A DNA stretch of 35,598 nucleotides from Flavobacteriales bacterium UBA720 (GTDB taxonomy: Bacteria > Bacteroidota > Bacteroidia > Flavobacteriales > Weeksellaceae). Numbering within the stretch: the first letter of the stretch is position 1; each line of letters opens with the position of its first letter. The stretch lies in NCBI GenBank assembly GCA_002297505.1, contig DBLQ01000118.1:1-35598 (forward strand), in the 5' to 3' direction. The position numbers and the translations under genes were made by a program. Positions 1 to 8,132 of the stretch are shown in pieces. The notes under the pieces are model-generated. The model had not been told where the DNA came from. It saw nothing but the letters and a program-made list of their open reading frames with translations, and made no database searches.

Positions 1-530
1 TAGGTGATTATGTTGTTCATATTCCTATGGCAGCTTTAGTTGCAGTTATGATTATGGTTTCAATCGGAACATTTGATTGGAACTCTGTAGCAACGATTCA
101 TAAAGTACCAAAAGGGAATGCATTCGTTATGATCGTAACAGTAGTGGTCGTTCTTATCACTCACAATTTAGGATTAGGCGTAGTCATTGGGACAGTAATT
201 AGTGCTGTGTTATTTGCATTCAATATGGCAAAGATTCACGTGAAACATTTATATATTGAAAATAAGAAAATATACGAAATTCACGGTCAACTTTTCTTTG
301 CGTCTACAGCAGATTTTATAAATGCTTTTTCATTTAATGAAGATGTGAAAGAAATTGAGATGAACTTTACTCATGCACATGTATGGGATGATTCAGCAGT
401 GGCATCAATTGATAAAGTTATTATGAAGTATGAACAAAGTGGTGTGAAAGTAAGTATAACAGGATTAAATGAACGTAGTGCAAAACTTGTTACAAATTTA
501 GCTACTTATAATAAAAGAATTGCTAGTTAG
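1..530 (+). CDS. SulP-family anion transporter with STAS domain, 3' part only
   Basis: The reading frame is open from base 3, upstream of the first ATG at 27, so the gene is cut by the window edge and only about 175 C-terminal residues are present. The first ~75 residues hold hydrophobic membrane segments (for example VMIVTVVVVLITHNLGLGVV). A soluble STAS-like domain follows from about HLYIENKKIYEIHGQLFF to the end. This layout is that of SulP sulfate/bicarbonate/anion permeases, with 10-14 membrane helices and a cytoplasmic STAS domain; the substrate cannot be told from the tail. A strong terminator follows directly. Base usage and neighbours match the B. cereus group, unlike everything right of about 1895. 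Confidence 0.85.
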   Translation, partial: GDYVVHIPMAALVAVMIMVSIGTFDWNSVATIHKVPKGNAFVMIVTVVVVLITHNLGLGVVIGTVISAVLFAFNMAKIHVKHLYIENKKIYEIHGQLFFASTADFINAFSFNEDVKEIEMNFTHAHVWDDSAVASIDKVIMKYEQSGVKVSITGLNERSAKLVTNLATYNKRIAS

Positions 531-556
531 AAGCCTCCTTTTTAGGAGGCTTTATT
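531..556 (+). terminator. Rho-independent terminator of the SulP gene
   Basis: A 9-bp stem, AAGCCTCCT (531-539) with AGGAGGCTT (544-552), is followed by a T-rich run. It starts right after the stop codon of the transporter and is a classical Firmicute terminator. Confidence 0.85.
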
Positions 557-595
557 ATATAATACGAGTAGGATAACGAAAAGGGGATTCAGCAT

Positions 596-1018
596 ATGTA
601 TAAACAAATTATATTAGCATGTGATGGTTCTGAACATGCACTTCGAGCGGCAGAGCACGCGACACATATTGCAAAATGTAACGAAGAAACAAATGTTGAA
701 GTGGTGTACGTTGTAGATAATAGAACGGCAAAGTCAGATATTATACAAGGTCAGACAGATTTAGAAACAGTATCAGCTAGTCGAAAAGATAAATTAAAAG
801 AGATTGAAGGTTTATTAAAGAAAGAGAATATTTCTTATAAAATTACGATATTACATGGCGATCCAGGAGATACAATTGTTCAATATGTAAATACAGGAGA
901 TATAGATCTTGTTATTGCTGGGAGTAGAGGGCTAAATACATTACAAGAAATGGTGCTTGGTAGTGTGAGTCATAAAATAGCAAAGCGTGTGAAATGTCCG
1001 GTGATGATTATTAAATAA
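596..1018 (+). CDS. Universal stress protein, UspA family
   Basis: This 140-residue single-domain protein has the usual UspA length. It opens with a beta strand followed by Asp (IILACDGSEHA, D10) and carries the ATP-binding pattern G-x2-G-x9-G-S at G109, G112, G122 and S123. UspA proteins are cytoplasmic dimers that bind ATP or AMP and support survival under stress; the exact role here is not known. The start is fixed by an AAAGGGG ribosome binding site about 10 bases upstream, a Firmicute-type signal that the genes right of the junction lack. It lies 65 bases after the SulP stop, beyond a terminator, so it is probably transcribed on its own. Confidence 0.9.
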   Translation: MYKQIILACDGSEHALRAAEHATHIAKCNEETNVEVVYVVDNRTAKSDIIQGQTDLETVSASRKDKLKEIEGLLKKENISYKITILHGDPGDTIVQYVNTGDIDLVIAGSRGLNTLQEMVLGSVSHKIAKRVKCPVMIIK

Positions 1019-1048
1019 ATTGAGTGAGATATTCTGTAGTGTAAGCAG

Positions 1049-1076
1049 GGCCTTGATATAATTCAAGGTCTTTTTT
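1049..1076 (+). terminator. Rho-independent terminator of the UspA gene
   Basis: GGCCTTGA (1049-1056) pairs with TCAAGGTC (1063-1070) with one G-U pair and is followed by six T residues. It lies about 30 bases after the uspA-type stop codon. Confidence 0.8.
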
Positions 1077-1132
1077 GACGTATAAAAGGGGAGAGTGTGG
1101 ACATAATAGATACATAAGTTTTAGAAAATATT

Positions 1133-1152
1133 AACTTACAAATTTGTAAGTT
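1133..1152. promoter_or_regulatory. Perfect 20-bp palindrome, probable operator
   Basis: AACTTACAAATTTGTAAGTT reads the same on both strands over all 20 bases. It lies about 100 bases upstream of a small membrane-peptide gene on the + strand. A TTACAAATTTGTAA core of this kind is typical of dimeric winged-helix repressor sites in Bacillus (MarR or HxlR type); no specific regulator can be named. Confidence 0.45.
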
Positions 1153-1235
1153 TGTTGTTAGGAAAATCGATGTTATGACAATTATTCCATTGGTAAAATA
1201 AAAGTATCGAAGGGGAGAGAGGGAGGATGAAAAAG

Positions 1236-1352
1236 ATGAAAGCATTTCAAGATTTATCATATAGCCAAGGTGTCGGTCTTATTTGTTTAGGGGGATTGGC
1301 TGCATCTGTTACGTTAGCTGTTGTAATAAAGATAATTCATCAAATCTTTTAA
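1236..1352 (+). CDS. Small single-span membrane peptide (38 residues)
   Basis: The ATG at 1236 is preceded by GGAGG at 1222-1226 with a 9-base spacer, an ideal Bacillus ribosome binding site. The frame also has an ATG at 1227 (41 residues), but that start abuts the GGAGG directly and is less likely. The peptide has a short polar head (MKAFQDLSYSQ) and then one hydrophobic helix (VGLICLGGLAASVTLAVVI), so it is probably a small inner-membrane protein. No family is recognised. The good start signal and clean hydropathy argue that it is real. Confidence 0.5.
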   Translation: MKAFQDLSYSQGVGLICLGGLAASVTLAVVIKIIHQIF

Positions 1353-1413
1353 TTTTAGAGTAGGGAAGGAATTGGTTGTTATAAATAGTAAGAAAAGGAT
1401 TGTAAATAAAAAA

Positions 1414-1447
1414 TAGCTCCTGGCATGTATGTAGATGCTAGGAGCTA
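1414..1447. terminator. Bidirectional terminator downstream of the OppA tail
   Basis: TAGCTCCTGGCAT (1414-1426) pairs with ATGCTAGGAGCTA (1435-1447) with one wobble. On the minus strand it is followed by a run of T residues (revcomp of 1406-1413) and sits 7 bases after the stop of the OppA end, so it ends that gene. It may also serve the small + strand peptide gene. Confidence 0.75.
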
Positions 1448-1454
1448 CTTTTGC

Positions 1455-3080
1455 TTATTTAGCTACTTCTGCTTTTTCGCTTGTTACAGTAACGTCTTTC
1501 CAAGTTAATTTAGAACCTGGTGCAACGTCATAATCTTTAACACGATTATTTACACCTGTTAATTCAAATTTGTAATGAAGTGGAATTAATGGCACTTCAT
1601 CGTGAATAAGTTTTTGCCATTTATCGTATACATCTTTACGGTATTTATCATCCATTGCGGCTGGAGAGATACCATTTTCTAATAGTTTATTATTTTGATC
1701 ATTTACCCAACGGCCATTGTTAAATTTCGCATTTTTACCCCAAACACCAGAAGGATCTGGATCAGAACCAACGCCCCATGCAGCCGAGAATAAGTCTACT
1801 TTTGGATCGTCTTCCTCAACCATTTTATAGAAGGAGTTTAGCTCGTGTAAGCGTCCGTCAACAAGTTCTACTTTTACACCGATATCTTTCAGCCATTTCA
1901 TTTCCTTTTTTCGTTCGATGGATGAGCTCATTTTGTTTCTCGGTCCCATCGGCGCGTCATTCGCAGCACCATTGGAATTGTACCAAAGCAATACCCCAAC
2001 ATTTTTGGATTTCGCATACTGAATGAGGTCTTTCATTCGTTCTTTTCCGATATTTTTGTCCCAAAGCGCATCAATCAAAATATATTCATAACCGAGTTTT
2101 GATGCTAAATCGATAAAGAGACTCTGGTCTTCATAATTCATACTGTTGTCCTGCCACAAAATCCAGCTCCAGGTCGATTTTCCGAAAGTGTATTTCTGCG
2201 AAGGCTCATACATCGGTTCTACTACATCAAAAGGAATCGTCGTTTCAACAATCGGTTTCAAAGAATCGCCAATCGTGATAGTTCTCCAAGGCGTTTTTCC
2301 CGGAAGTGAAATGGCAGCTCCGGTACTTCCGAAACCGTTATTTTCAGCCATATTCGGATAAGCAACCTGGTAAAGATTTTTTTCTGAAGTCGTATCCAAA
2401 TGAGAAGCGCAGTACAAACTGTTCACTCCTGTTTCAGACAATAAAATCCAGCCGTCATTTCCAATATGAAATAGTCCAGGGAAAACGTAACCATAATCGG
2501 CTTTTGTTCCTAATTCTGCATCAGCTTTGTAACCGCTTTCGTAGCTTGGAGCGGTTCTGGCAAAACCTGTCATCGGCTTCATCATCGGAGAAAGGAAAGT
2601 TGTGGTTTGAGACGGAAATCTGTAACCTGTAATTTCTGATTGTACAATTGCGCTCAAACGGTCTTTCATCGGCTGAATCTCATATCTGAATGCGACATTA
2701 TTATTGCTCACCCGAAATTCAATTCCGATATTGAAGTTTTCTGCATTGGTAAAATTGACTGCCAGAGTATTAGCTGTATAACTGACTTGTGATTTTTTGA
2801 TTTTTTCGTTCGTATAATTTTTAGAAACCTTATCTTTTTTGCTGTCAATGAATTTTAAATTTTTAGAGAAATCAGATTCATTGGTGATTAAGCCCAGTGG
2901 AGATTTATCAAGCATTGTTTTCCCTTGAAAAGTAACATTATAGAGCGCTTTTCCATTTTCCGAAAAGACATTCAGTTTCAATTTTCCGTCAGGACTTGAG
3001 ATTTCTGCAACCTGTGCAAAAACAGTATTCATAATCAGAATACTAAAGGCGAGTGATAGTTTAAAAAAAAGTTTAATCAT
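1455..3080 (-). CDS. Chimeric frame: GH97 glycosidase N-part fused to OppA C-part
   Basis: The 541-codon frame is not one natural protein. Residues 1-403 are an exported GH97 glycosidase: signal peptide ending near VFAQ, the GH97 N-terminal beta-sandwich, then the start of the barrel (STWSWILWQDN, LLWYNSNGA). Residues 404-541 (from VELVDGRLHELN to AEVAK) are the C-terminal end of a Firmicute oligopeptide-binding protein (OppA/SBP family 5; AAWGVGSDPDPSGVWG, EVPLIPLHYKF). The switch lies at WLKDIGVK, residues 396-403, exactly where GH97 proteins continue with a GVKVDFF-type strand carrying the catalytic Asp (seen in the intact paralogue at 6147..8105). The product would lack the GH97 nucleophile and the last ~250 residues. 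The ATG lies 2 bases after the upstream GH43 stop. I take this as an assembly or contamination artefact. Confidence 0.85.
   Translation of the reverse strand: MIKLFFKLSLAFSILIMNTVFAQVAEISSPDGKLKLNVFSENGKALYNVTFQGKTMLDKSPLGLITNESDFSKNLKFIDSKKDKVSKNYTNEKIKKSQVSYTANTLAVNFTNAENFNIGIEFRVSNNNVAFRYEIQPMKDRLSAIVQSEITGYRFPSQTTTFLSPMMKPMTGFARTAPSYESGYKADAELGTKADYGYVFPGLFHIGNDGWILLSETGVNSLYCASHLDTTSEKNLYQVAYPNMAENNGFGSTGAAISLPGKTPWRTITIGDSLKPIVETTIPFDVVEPMYEPSQKYTFGKSTWSWILWQDNSMNYEDQSLFIDLASKLGYEYILIDALWDKNIGKERMKDLIQYAKSKNVGVLLWYNSNGAANDAPMGPRNKMSSSIERKKEMKWLKDIGVKVELVDGRLHELNSFYKMVEEDDPKVDLFSAAWGVGSDPDPSGVWGKNAKFNNGRWVNDQNNKLLENGISPAAMDDKYRKDVYDKWQKLIHDEVPLIPLHYKFELTGVNNRVKDYDVAPGSKLTWKDVTVTSEKAEVAK
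1872..1895. other. Inter-phylum junction inside a reading frame
   Basis: On the minus strand these bases encode WLKDIGVK. Left of them sequence and gene signals are Bacillus-like; right of them they are Flavobacteriia-like. The shared stretch is about the length at which short-k-mer assemblers can join unrelated contigs. Confidence 0.8.
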
Positions 3081-3082
3081 AA

Positions 3083-4450
3083 TTAATTATTTTCAAGAAA
3101 AGTCCAATAATCGAAAAACATAATATCTTTTGCTGCTTTTCCATTAAATACAAAATACACATCGTGAACACCGGTAATTTTTTCCTTAACTTCGGCTTCC
3201 ACCGTTTCCCAACGGTCGTCTCCACCAGTCAAAGGAACTTTTACCGTGGTGATAACCGGTCCGCTTACACTGTCCAGATGAACGTCCATCGTCACATCGC
3301 TGTTGTGTGTCGTTCCAACTCTGGCCGAAAATATTGATGGTCCTTTTTTACCAAAATCAACATTTTTCACGCTGGTAAAAGCGCCACTTTTTTTAGCTTT
3401 GATGAAGACGCCTGCTTCTTTGTTTTGATAAGATTTCACATTTTCAGACCACGCAATCATTTCTGCCTGATTGAAAGCATAAGGATTAACCGATGCAATC
3501 GCTTTGGTAATGCCATTCGTCATTTTAATGGGTGAAATCGAACCGTCTTTATTAAAATTAAGTTCTTCCACACTTACTGACCTTGTGAACCCGCTTCCTC
3601 CCGGCAAAGCACCGTTGTGATAAAAGAAATAGGTTTTCCCTCTGAAATCAACAATTCCGGGATGGTTGGTGAAAGATTTTCCTTCGGTTGGCATTACGAT
3701 TCCGCCGTATTTCCACGGTCCCTGTGCACTTTTGCTTGTAGAATATCCGATGAATTCAGGGAGCGGACCTCCCGGCCAGAACAGATAATACAGATTTTTT
3801 CTTTTGTACAGCCAAGGTCCTTCCTCGTATTTTGTAGGTCTTTCAGGGTTTTCTTTTCCGTCCCTTTTTCCGAAAGATTCTGCGGTCATTGGCACTTCCA
3901 CAATATCGCCGGAATAGGAAATCATATCCTGATTGAGCTTAACCATTTTAAGTTTCGGATTTCCCCAATACATATAGGCCTGACCATCGTCATCAATAAA
4001 AACCGTCGGGTCAATATCGCCCCATTCGCTCTGTACCAATGGTTTTCCAAGCGGGTCGTGGAATGGTCCAAACGGACTGTCACCTACCGCAACACCAATT
4101 GCTCCTTTATTGTTGGTTTTGGACCACATCGGAACATACATAAAAAATTTGCCGTTTCTTTCCACGCATTGCGCTGCCCAGGCATCTCGTTTTGCCCAGT
4201 CGAAATCTTTATAGCTCAGAATGCTTCCGTGGTCGGTCCAGTTCACCATATCGTTGGTGGAATAGACTCTCCAGTCGTTCATCACAAACCAGGTGGAATC
4301 GTCCTCATCGTGCGTGGTGTAGACGTAAAGCCTGTCGTTATACACCATTGGCGCAGGGTCTGCCGTATAATTGGTCTGAATAATGGGATTTTGACAAAAT
4401 AATATTCCGGAATATCCTATTAAACAGAGATTGAGTATTGTTTTTTTCAT
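3083..4450 (-). CDS. GH43 arabinofuranosidase/xylosidase with C-terminal CBM6
   Basis: A 455-residue exported enzyme. Residues 1-20 form a signal peptide. A five-bladed GH43 propeller spans about 21-320, and a CBM6-type beta-sandwich spans about 325-455 (NQAEMIAWSENV, HDVYFVFNG). The three GH43 acidic residues are visible: general base D31 (DPAPMVY), pKa-modulating D147 (DIDPTVFIDDDG) and general acid E210 (YEEGPWLY). Family members of this layout act on arabinoxylan, usually removing alpha-L-arabinofuranosyl side groups; the exact linkage cannot be read from sequence. It is a close paralogue of the next upstream gene (4707..6110). Its stop lies 2 bases before the next downstream start, so those two are translationally coupled. 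Confidence 0.9.
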   Translation of the reverse strand: MKKTILNLCLIGYSGILFCQNPIIQTNYTADPAPMVYNDRLYVYTTHDEDDSTWFVMNDWRVYSTNDMVNWTDHGSILSYKDFDWAKRDAWAAQCVERNGKFFMYVPMWSKTNNKGAIGVAVGDSPFGPFHDPLGKPLVQSEWGDIDPTVFIDDDGQAYMYWGNPKLKMVKLNQDMISYSGDIVEVPMTAESFGKRDGKENPERPTKYEEGPWLYKRKNLYYLFWPGGPLPEFIGYSTSKSAQGPWKYGGIVMPTEGKSFTNHPGIVDFRGKTYFFYHNGALPGGSGFTRSVSVEELNFNKDGSISPIKMTNGITKAIASVNPYAFNQAEMIAWSENVKSYQNKEAGVFIKAKKSGAFTSVKNVDFGKKGPSIFSARVGTTHNSDVTMDVHLDSVSGPVITTVKVPLTGGDDRWETVEAEVKEKITGVHDVYFVFNGKAAKDIMFFDYWTFLENN

Positions 4451-4706
4451 ATTTAACTTTTTTGATTTTGAACACTAAGTGCGCAAAGTTTTTTTATAAA
4501 TATTTTTTTTAGTTTCACAAAGCCGCTAACGCTTGTGTAAGCTGTATAATTGGGTGAATCCAGTTTTTATATTGTTATACAGAACATTTTAACCACCCCG
4601 TCAAAAATTCTTTGAATTTTTGCCACCAGTGCCTCAATATTTATTAATTGATTTTTTGTTTCGGCGAATCTCGTCCCTCGATTTCCAGAGGAGGGGAATT
4701 TTTATC
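4451..4706. repeat. Intergenic gap with short inverted repeats
   Basis: No gene is seen in these 256 bases. CAAAAATTC (4602-4610) and GAATTTTTG (4614-4622) form a hairpin flanked by CCACC on both sides. A second inverted pair, CCCTC (4675-4679) with GAGGAGGGG (4688-4696), follows. From memory, similar CCACCCCGTCAAAAATTC ... GGAGGGGAATTT elements occur in many flavobacterial intergenic regions, so this is probably a degenerate dispersed repeat. It separates the two GH43-CBM6 genes and may also weaken read-through. Confidence 0.4.
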
Positions 4707-6110
4707 TTATTTCTTTTTAAAACTCCAGTGGTCGAAATTGAAAAGCACTCTTCCGGCTGTAATGTTTTTACCTTTAAAGACAAAATATACATCGTGAATA
4801 CCAGAAACCGATTCTGAAATTTTGGATGTCAGGGTTTTAAATTCTTCCCAACCTCCGGTTCTCGGAACTTCAATTTCGGCAATTTTATTTCCATCCACTT
4901 TATCTAATCTGACTTCTAAAATTCCACCATCAACACCTGCAGCAATTGAAGCTGAAAATTCAGAGGCGCCTTTTTCAAAATCCACCGAACGAACTTTGAT
5001 ATAACCTCCCACTCTGGCATCGGAAACATAAACTCCCGTCTTTTTGTTTTCGGAAGTGCTGCATTTCTCTGACCAGGCTATTGTTTCCGCTTCGTTTCTT
5101 TTGTAGGGATTAATTGTTGCAACGGGATTTACGCCTTCTTTGGTCATTGTAATTTTCGGAATGCTGCCATCCTGATTGTATTTGAATTCTTCAATAGACG
5201 TTGATCTTCCGTAACTTCCTGCGCCGGGCAGTAATCCTGTGTGATAGAACAGGTAGGATTTCCCTTTAAAATCGATAATTCCGCCGTGGTTAGTGAAACT
5301 GTTGGTCGGCTGTCCGGTCATTATTTTTCCCTGATATTTCCACGGTCCGGTCGGTGAATCGCTTATGGAATAAGACAGACATTCGGTTCGGTCGGTCATT
5401 CCGGCGTACATCATATAATATTGCTTGTTGCGTTTGTAGAACCAAGGTCCTTCCACAAAAACATCTTTAAACTGTTCCTGTTTCTGCAAAACCTCATCGC
5501 TTCTTCCGGGACGTCTCAATCCTCCAAAAGCTTCCACCGATTGTGGAATTTCGGTGATTTTTCCACCATAGGAAACCATATCTTTGTTAAGCTTCACATA
5601 AAATAATTTGCTGTTTCCCCAATAAAGATACGCCTGTCCGTCATCATCAATAAAAACCGTCGGGTCGATATTATCCCAGGTTCCCGTCGTTACCAATGGT
5701 TTTCCGAGTGCATCTTTAAAAGGACCTGTCGGACTGTCGGATACCGCAACGCCAATCGCCATATTGTTATCAACGGTCTGAACGCAGATGTACCAATAGA
5801 ATTTGCCGTTACGTTCAATACATTGTGCCGCCCAAGCTCTGTCACGAGCCCAACTGAAAGATTCCAGTGACAGCGGAGAACCGTGGTCGGTCCAGTTGAC
5901 CATATCATCAGAAGAATATACTCTCCATTTCGTCATATAATAAAAATCATAGCCGGGAATATCATCTCCGGTATAGACATACATCTTATTTTTGTACACC
6001 ATCGGCGCAGGGTCCGGTGTAAAATGAGTCTGGATTACGGGATTTTGGGCGGAAATACCTGAACTCAACCCGCAAAAAAGAAGACCTATTACTATTTTTA
6101 TTTTTTTCAT
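4707..6110 (-). CDS. GH43 arabinofuranosidase/xylosidase with C-terminal CBM6 (paralogue)
   Basis: A 467-residue exported enzyme with the same layout as 3083..4450. The signal peptide ends near ISAQ (residue 22), the GH43 propeller spans about 23-330, and a CBM6-like domain runs from about 338 to the end (NEAETIAWSEKC, HDVYFVFKG). Catalytic positions are D33 (PDPAPMVY), D149 (NIDPTVFIDDDG) and E220 (FVEGPWFY). It differs from its neighbour mainly in the loops around 45-60 and in a 10-residue longer loop before the catalytic Glu, where substrate specificity is usually set. It starts 36 bases after the GH97 stop, consistent with one transcript. Confidence 0.9.
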   Translation of the reverse strand: MKKIKIVIGLLFCGLSSGISAQNPVIQTHFTPDPAPMVYKNKMYVYTGDDIPGYDFYYMTKWRVYSSDDMVNWTDHGSPLSLESFSWARDRAWAAQCIERNGKFYWYICVQTVDNNMAIGVAVSDSPTGPFKDALGKPLVTTGTWDNIDPTVFIDDDGQAYLYWGNSKLFYVKLNKDMVSYGGKITEIPQSVEAFGGLRRPGRSDEVLQKQEQFKDVFVEGPWFYKRNKQYYMMYAGMTDRTECLSYSISDSPTGPWKYQGKIMTGQPTNSFTNHGGIIDFKGKSYLFYHTGLLPGAGSYGRSTSIEEFKYNQDGSIPKITMTKEGVNPVATINPYKRNEAETIAWSEKCSTSENKKTGVYVSDARVGGYIKVRSVDFEKGASEFSASIAAGVDGGILEVRLDKVDGNKIAEIEVPRTGGWEEFKTLTSKISESVSGIHDVYFVFKGKNITAGRVLFNFDHWSFKKK

Positions 6111-6146
6111 TTTTTTAATTTTAAAATTTGATTTGATTTCATCAAT

Positions 6147-8105
6147 TTATAATGGAGAAATTACTGCCGCAAAACCGCCTCTTCTTAAAACTTTCACTTC
6201 AACAGAATCTGTACTTTCTATCACAGAATCATCTGTTACAAGCTGTTTATCGTATTTTCCGTCTTTGATTAATCTCAATTTGTACTTGTTATGTTTATCT
6301 AAAAAATCAAATTTAAGGTTGATGTTTTTTTCAATATTTTCCCCGTTGATTCCTCCGACATACCATACATTATTCTTTCTTCTTGCTATTACAATATCTT
6401 TTCCCGGAAACCCCTGTAACATTCGTGTTTCATCCCAACTGGTCGGAACTTCTCTTAAAAATTTTTTCGGCTCATCCGGCAATTCGTAATAACCTTCCGG
6501 TCGGTCGGCAAAATGTTGCAATGCAGATTCAAATATCACACTTAAAGCCAGCTCGTGACCATAAGAAGTCAGATGCGGAAACTGTGAATTGGTAAAAGTG
6601 ACCGGCGTGTAATCCATAGAGCCGACTACATTTCTGGTGAAAGGAAGAATGGTGTTATGAACAGGCGCAGTTGCAGTAAATTCAGGGCCGTTGTTGTACC
6701 ATTCCGCACCACGAACGGCTTCGTAAGTCATTAAATTCGGATAAGTTCTCGACCAGCCTCTCGGAACCAGACAGCCGTGGAAATAAACCATCATTTCAAA
6801 TTGGGCTGCATCTTCCAAAATATCAAGGTAATATTGAATCATATCCTGCTTCTCGCTTTCAAAGAAATCTACTTTTACCCCTGCAACGCCTAATTTTTTA
6901 AGCTTAGTAAACTCTTCCACACGGTTTTCGTGTGTTAGCATTCTGTCTTTCGGCGTAGAAGCAACCCACGTATGGTCGCCACCCGAATTGTACCACATTA
7001 AAGGCTTTATTCCTTTAGAATGAATGTATTTCAAGGCATCTTCCAGGTTTCCGCCATTTCCCATCGAATCCCATTCCCAATCCAGTAAAGTATAAGGCCA
7101 ATCCATCGCGACAGCCAAATCTGCAAATTCGCAAACCGTTTTAAAGTCTTTGGTTCCGTGATTACTCGACCAATAATTCCAGGAAACTGCGCCCGGTTTT
7201 ATCCAATCCGTATTTTTTATCACGGAAGGCGGCGCAACATCATCAACTAACGTAGAAGCTACAATATCATTGAGATTTCCAATGATAATCACTCTCCAAG
7301 GCGATTTCCAGGGCAGTGAAATTTTGGGCAATGATTCTCCTTTTCCTCGTCCGTCTTTTGGGTCGGGGAAGGTTATTTTATATTTATTTTTATCCTCTTT
7401 ATTGCTCAGTTTAGACCCGCAGTAACTACCATCAACAGCCGATTCGTGAAGCAAAAACCAGCAATTATTATCTTTTGTCTGAAACAATGCGGGATAACAC
7501 CATTCTTCCTGTTGAATTTTTTCGCCAACCATTGGAGAATAAAGCCCTTCGTTCGCAGGATTCCATTTTTCTGTCCAGCGAGTAGTTTCCTGATTGATAG
7601 AATAAGAAGTCAATTCATCCTGCACCGTAAAATTTCCCTTTCCTGACAACGAATACCTGAAAGCAATCCCGTCATTATAAACACGGATAATCACATCCAG
7701 TTTTTTCTTTTCTTTGTTTTCGAATGTAAAAACAACTTCATTTCCCGTATTATGTCTTTGGGAAGATTTCCCGTGAGGCATTGTGTAATTTTCTTTTATT
7801 AATAACGGTTTTGAAGATTTCAGAAATTTCATATCCGTAAAAGAAATACCATCAGAAAGAATCAATCCCAAATCTATTGATGAGATGGCTTCTGTCATTT
7901 TACCATCATTAAAATAATTTAGCTTCAAAAACCATTTTGCACTTTCAGTATTATTTTCATTAAAAACTTGGACTGAAATCTTTCCGTTGGGCGATTCAAC
8001 CTTTAAATTCCGGGCTGAAACAGTCATAAAAGAATACAGCAAAATCATCATCAAAATTGCTTTTGAGAAGATATTTTTTTTGATATGATTTTTGATGCGA
8101 TTCAT
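6147..8105 (-). CDS. GH97 glycosidase, retaining type (alpha-galactosidase-like)
   Basis: A 652-residue exported protein of normal GH97 length. The signal peptide ends near TVSAR (about residue 31). It has an N-terminal beta-sandwich (about 32-290), a catalytic barrel (about 300-560) and a C-terminal beta domain. The motif GVKVDFFESEKQ places Asp at 413, matching the nucleophile of retaining GH97 enzymes; inverting SusB-like enzymes use Glu bases elsewhere. The acid/base is probably one of the Glu in YEAVRGAEW (E462 or E468). Retaining GH97 members cleave alpha-galactosides or beta-L-arabinopyranosides, which suits galactose or arabinopyranose caps on arabinoxylan. It starts 27 bases after the GH27 stop. 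It is also the intact reference for the broken GH97 at 1455..3080. Confidence 0.88.
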   Translation of the reverse strand: MNRIKNHIKKNIFSKAILMMILLYSFMTVSARNLKVESPNGKISVQVFNENNTESAKWFLKLNYFNDGKMTEAISSIDLGLILSDGISFTDMKFLKSSKPLLIKENYTMPHGKSSQRHNTGNEVVFTFENKEKKKLDVIIRVYNDGIAFRYSLSGKGNFTVQDELTSYSINQETTRWTEKWNPANEGLYSPMVGEKIQQEEWCYPALFQTKDNNCWFLLHESAVDGSYCGSKLSNKEDKNKYKITFPDPKDGRGKGESLPKISLPWKSPWRVIIIGNLNDIVASTLVDDVAPPSVIKNTDWIKPGAVSWNYWSSNHGTKDFKTVCEFADLAVAMDWPYTLLDWEWDSMGNGGNLEDALKYIHSKGIKPLMWYNSGGDHTWVASTPKDRMLTHENRVEEFTKLKKLGVAGVKVDFFESEKQDMIQYYLDILEDAAQFEMMVYFHGCLVPRGWSRTYPNLMTYEAVRGAEWYNNGPEFTATAPVHNTILPFTRNVVGSMDYTPVTFTNSQFPHLTSYGHELALSVIFESALQHFADRPEGYYELPDEPKKFLREVPTSWDETRMLQGFPGKDIVIARRKNNVWYVGGINGENIEKNINLKFDFLDKHNKYKLRLIKDGKYDKQLVTDDSVIESTDSVEVKVLRRGGFAAVISPL

Positions 8106-8132
8106 TTTTTTTATTTGGAATTTCTAACTGAA

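Noticed and set aside
1455..3080. A natural horizontally formed GH97-OppA fusion enzyme
   Set aside because: Both partners are cut in mid-domain, the GH97 nucleophile strand is lost, and the whole flank beyond the join is Bacillus-like. An assembly join at shared bases explains this with fewer assumptions.
3617..4402. Long open frame of 261 codons on the + strand
   Set aside because: It lies entirely antisense to the GH43-CBM6 gene, whose catalytic motifs are all intact. It has no start signal and no protein-like composition.
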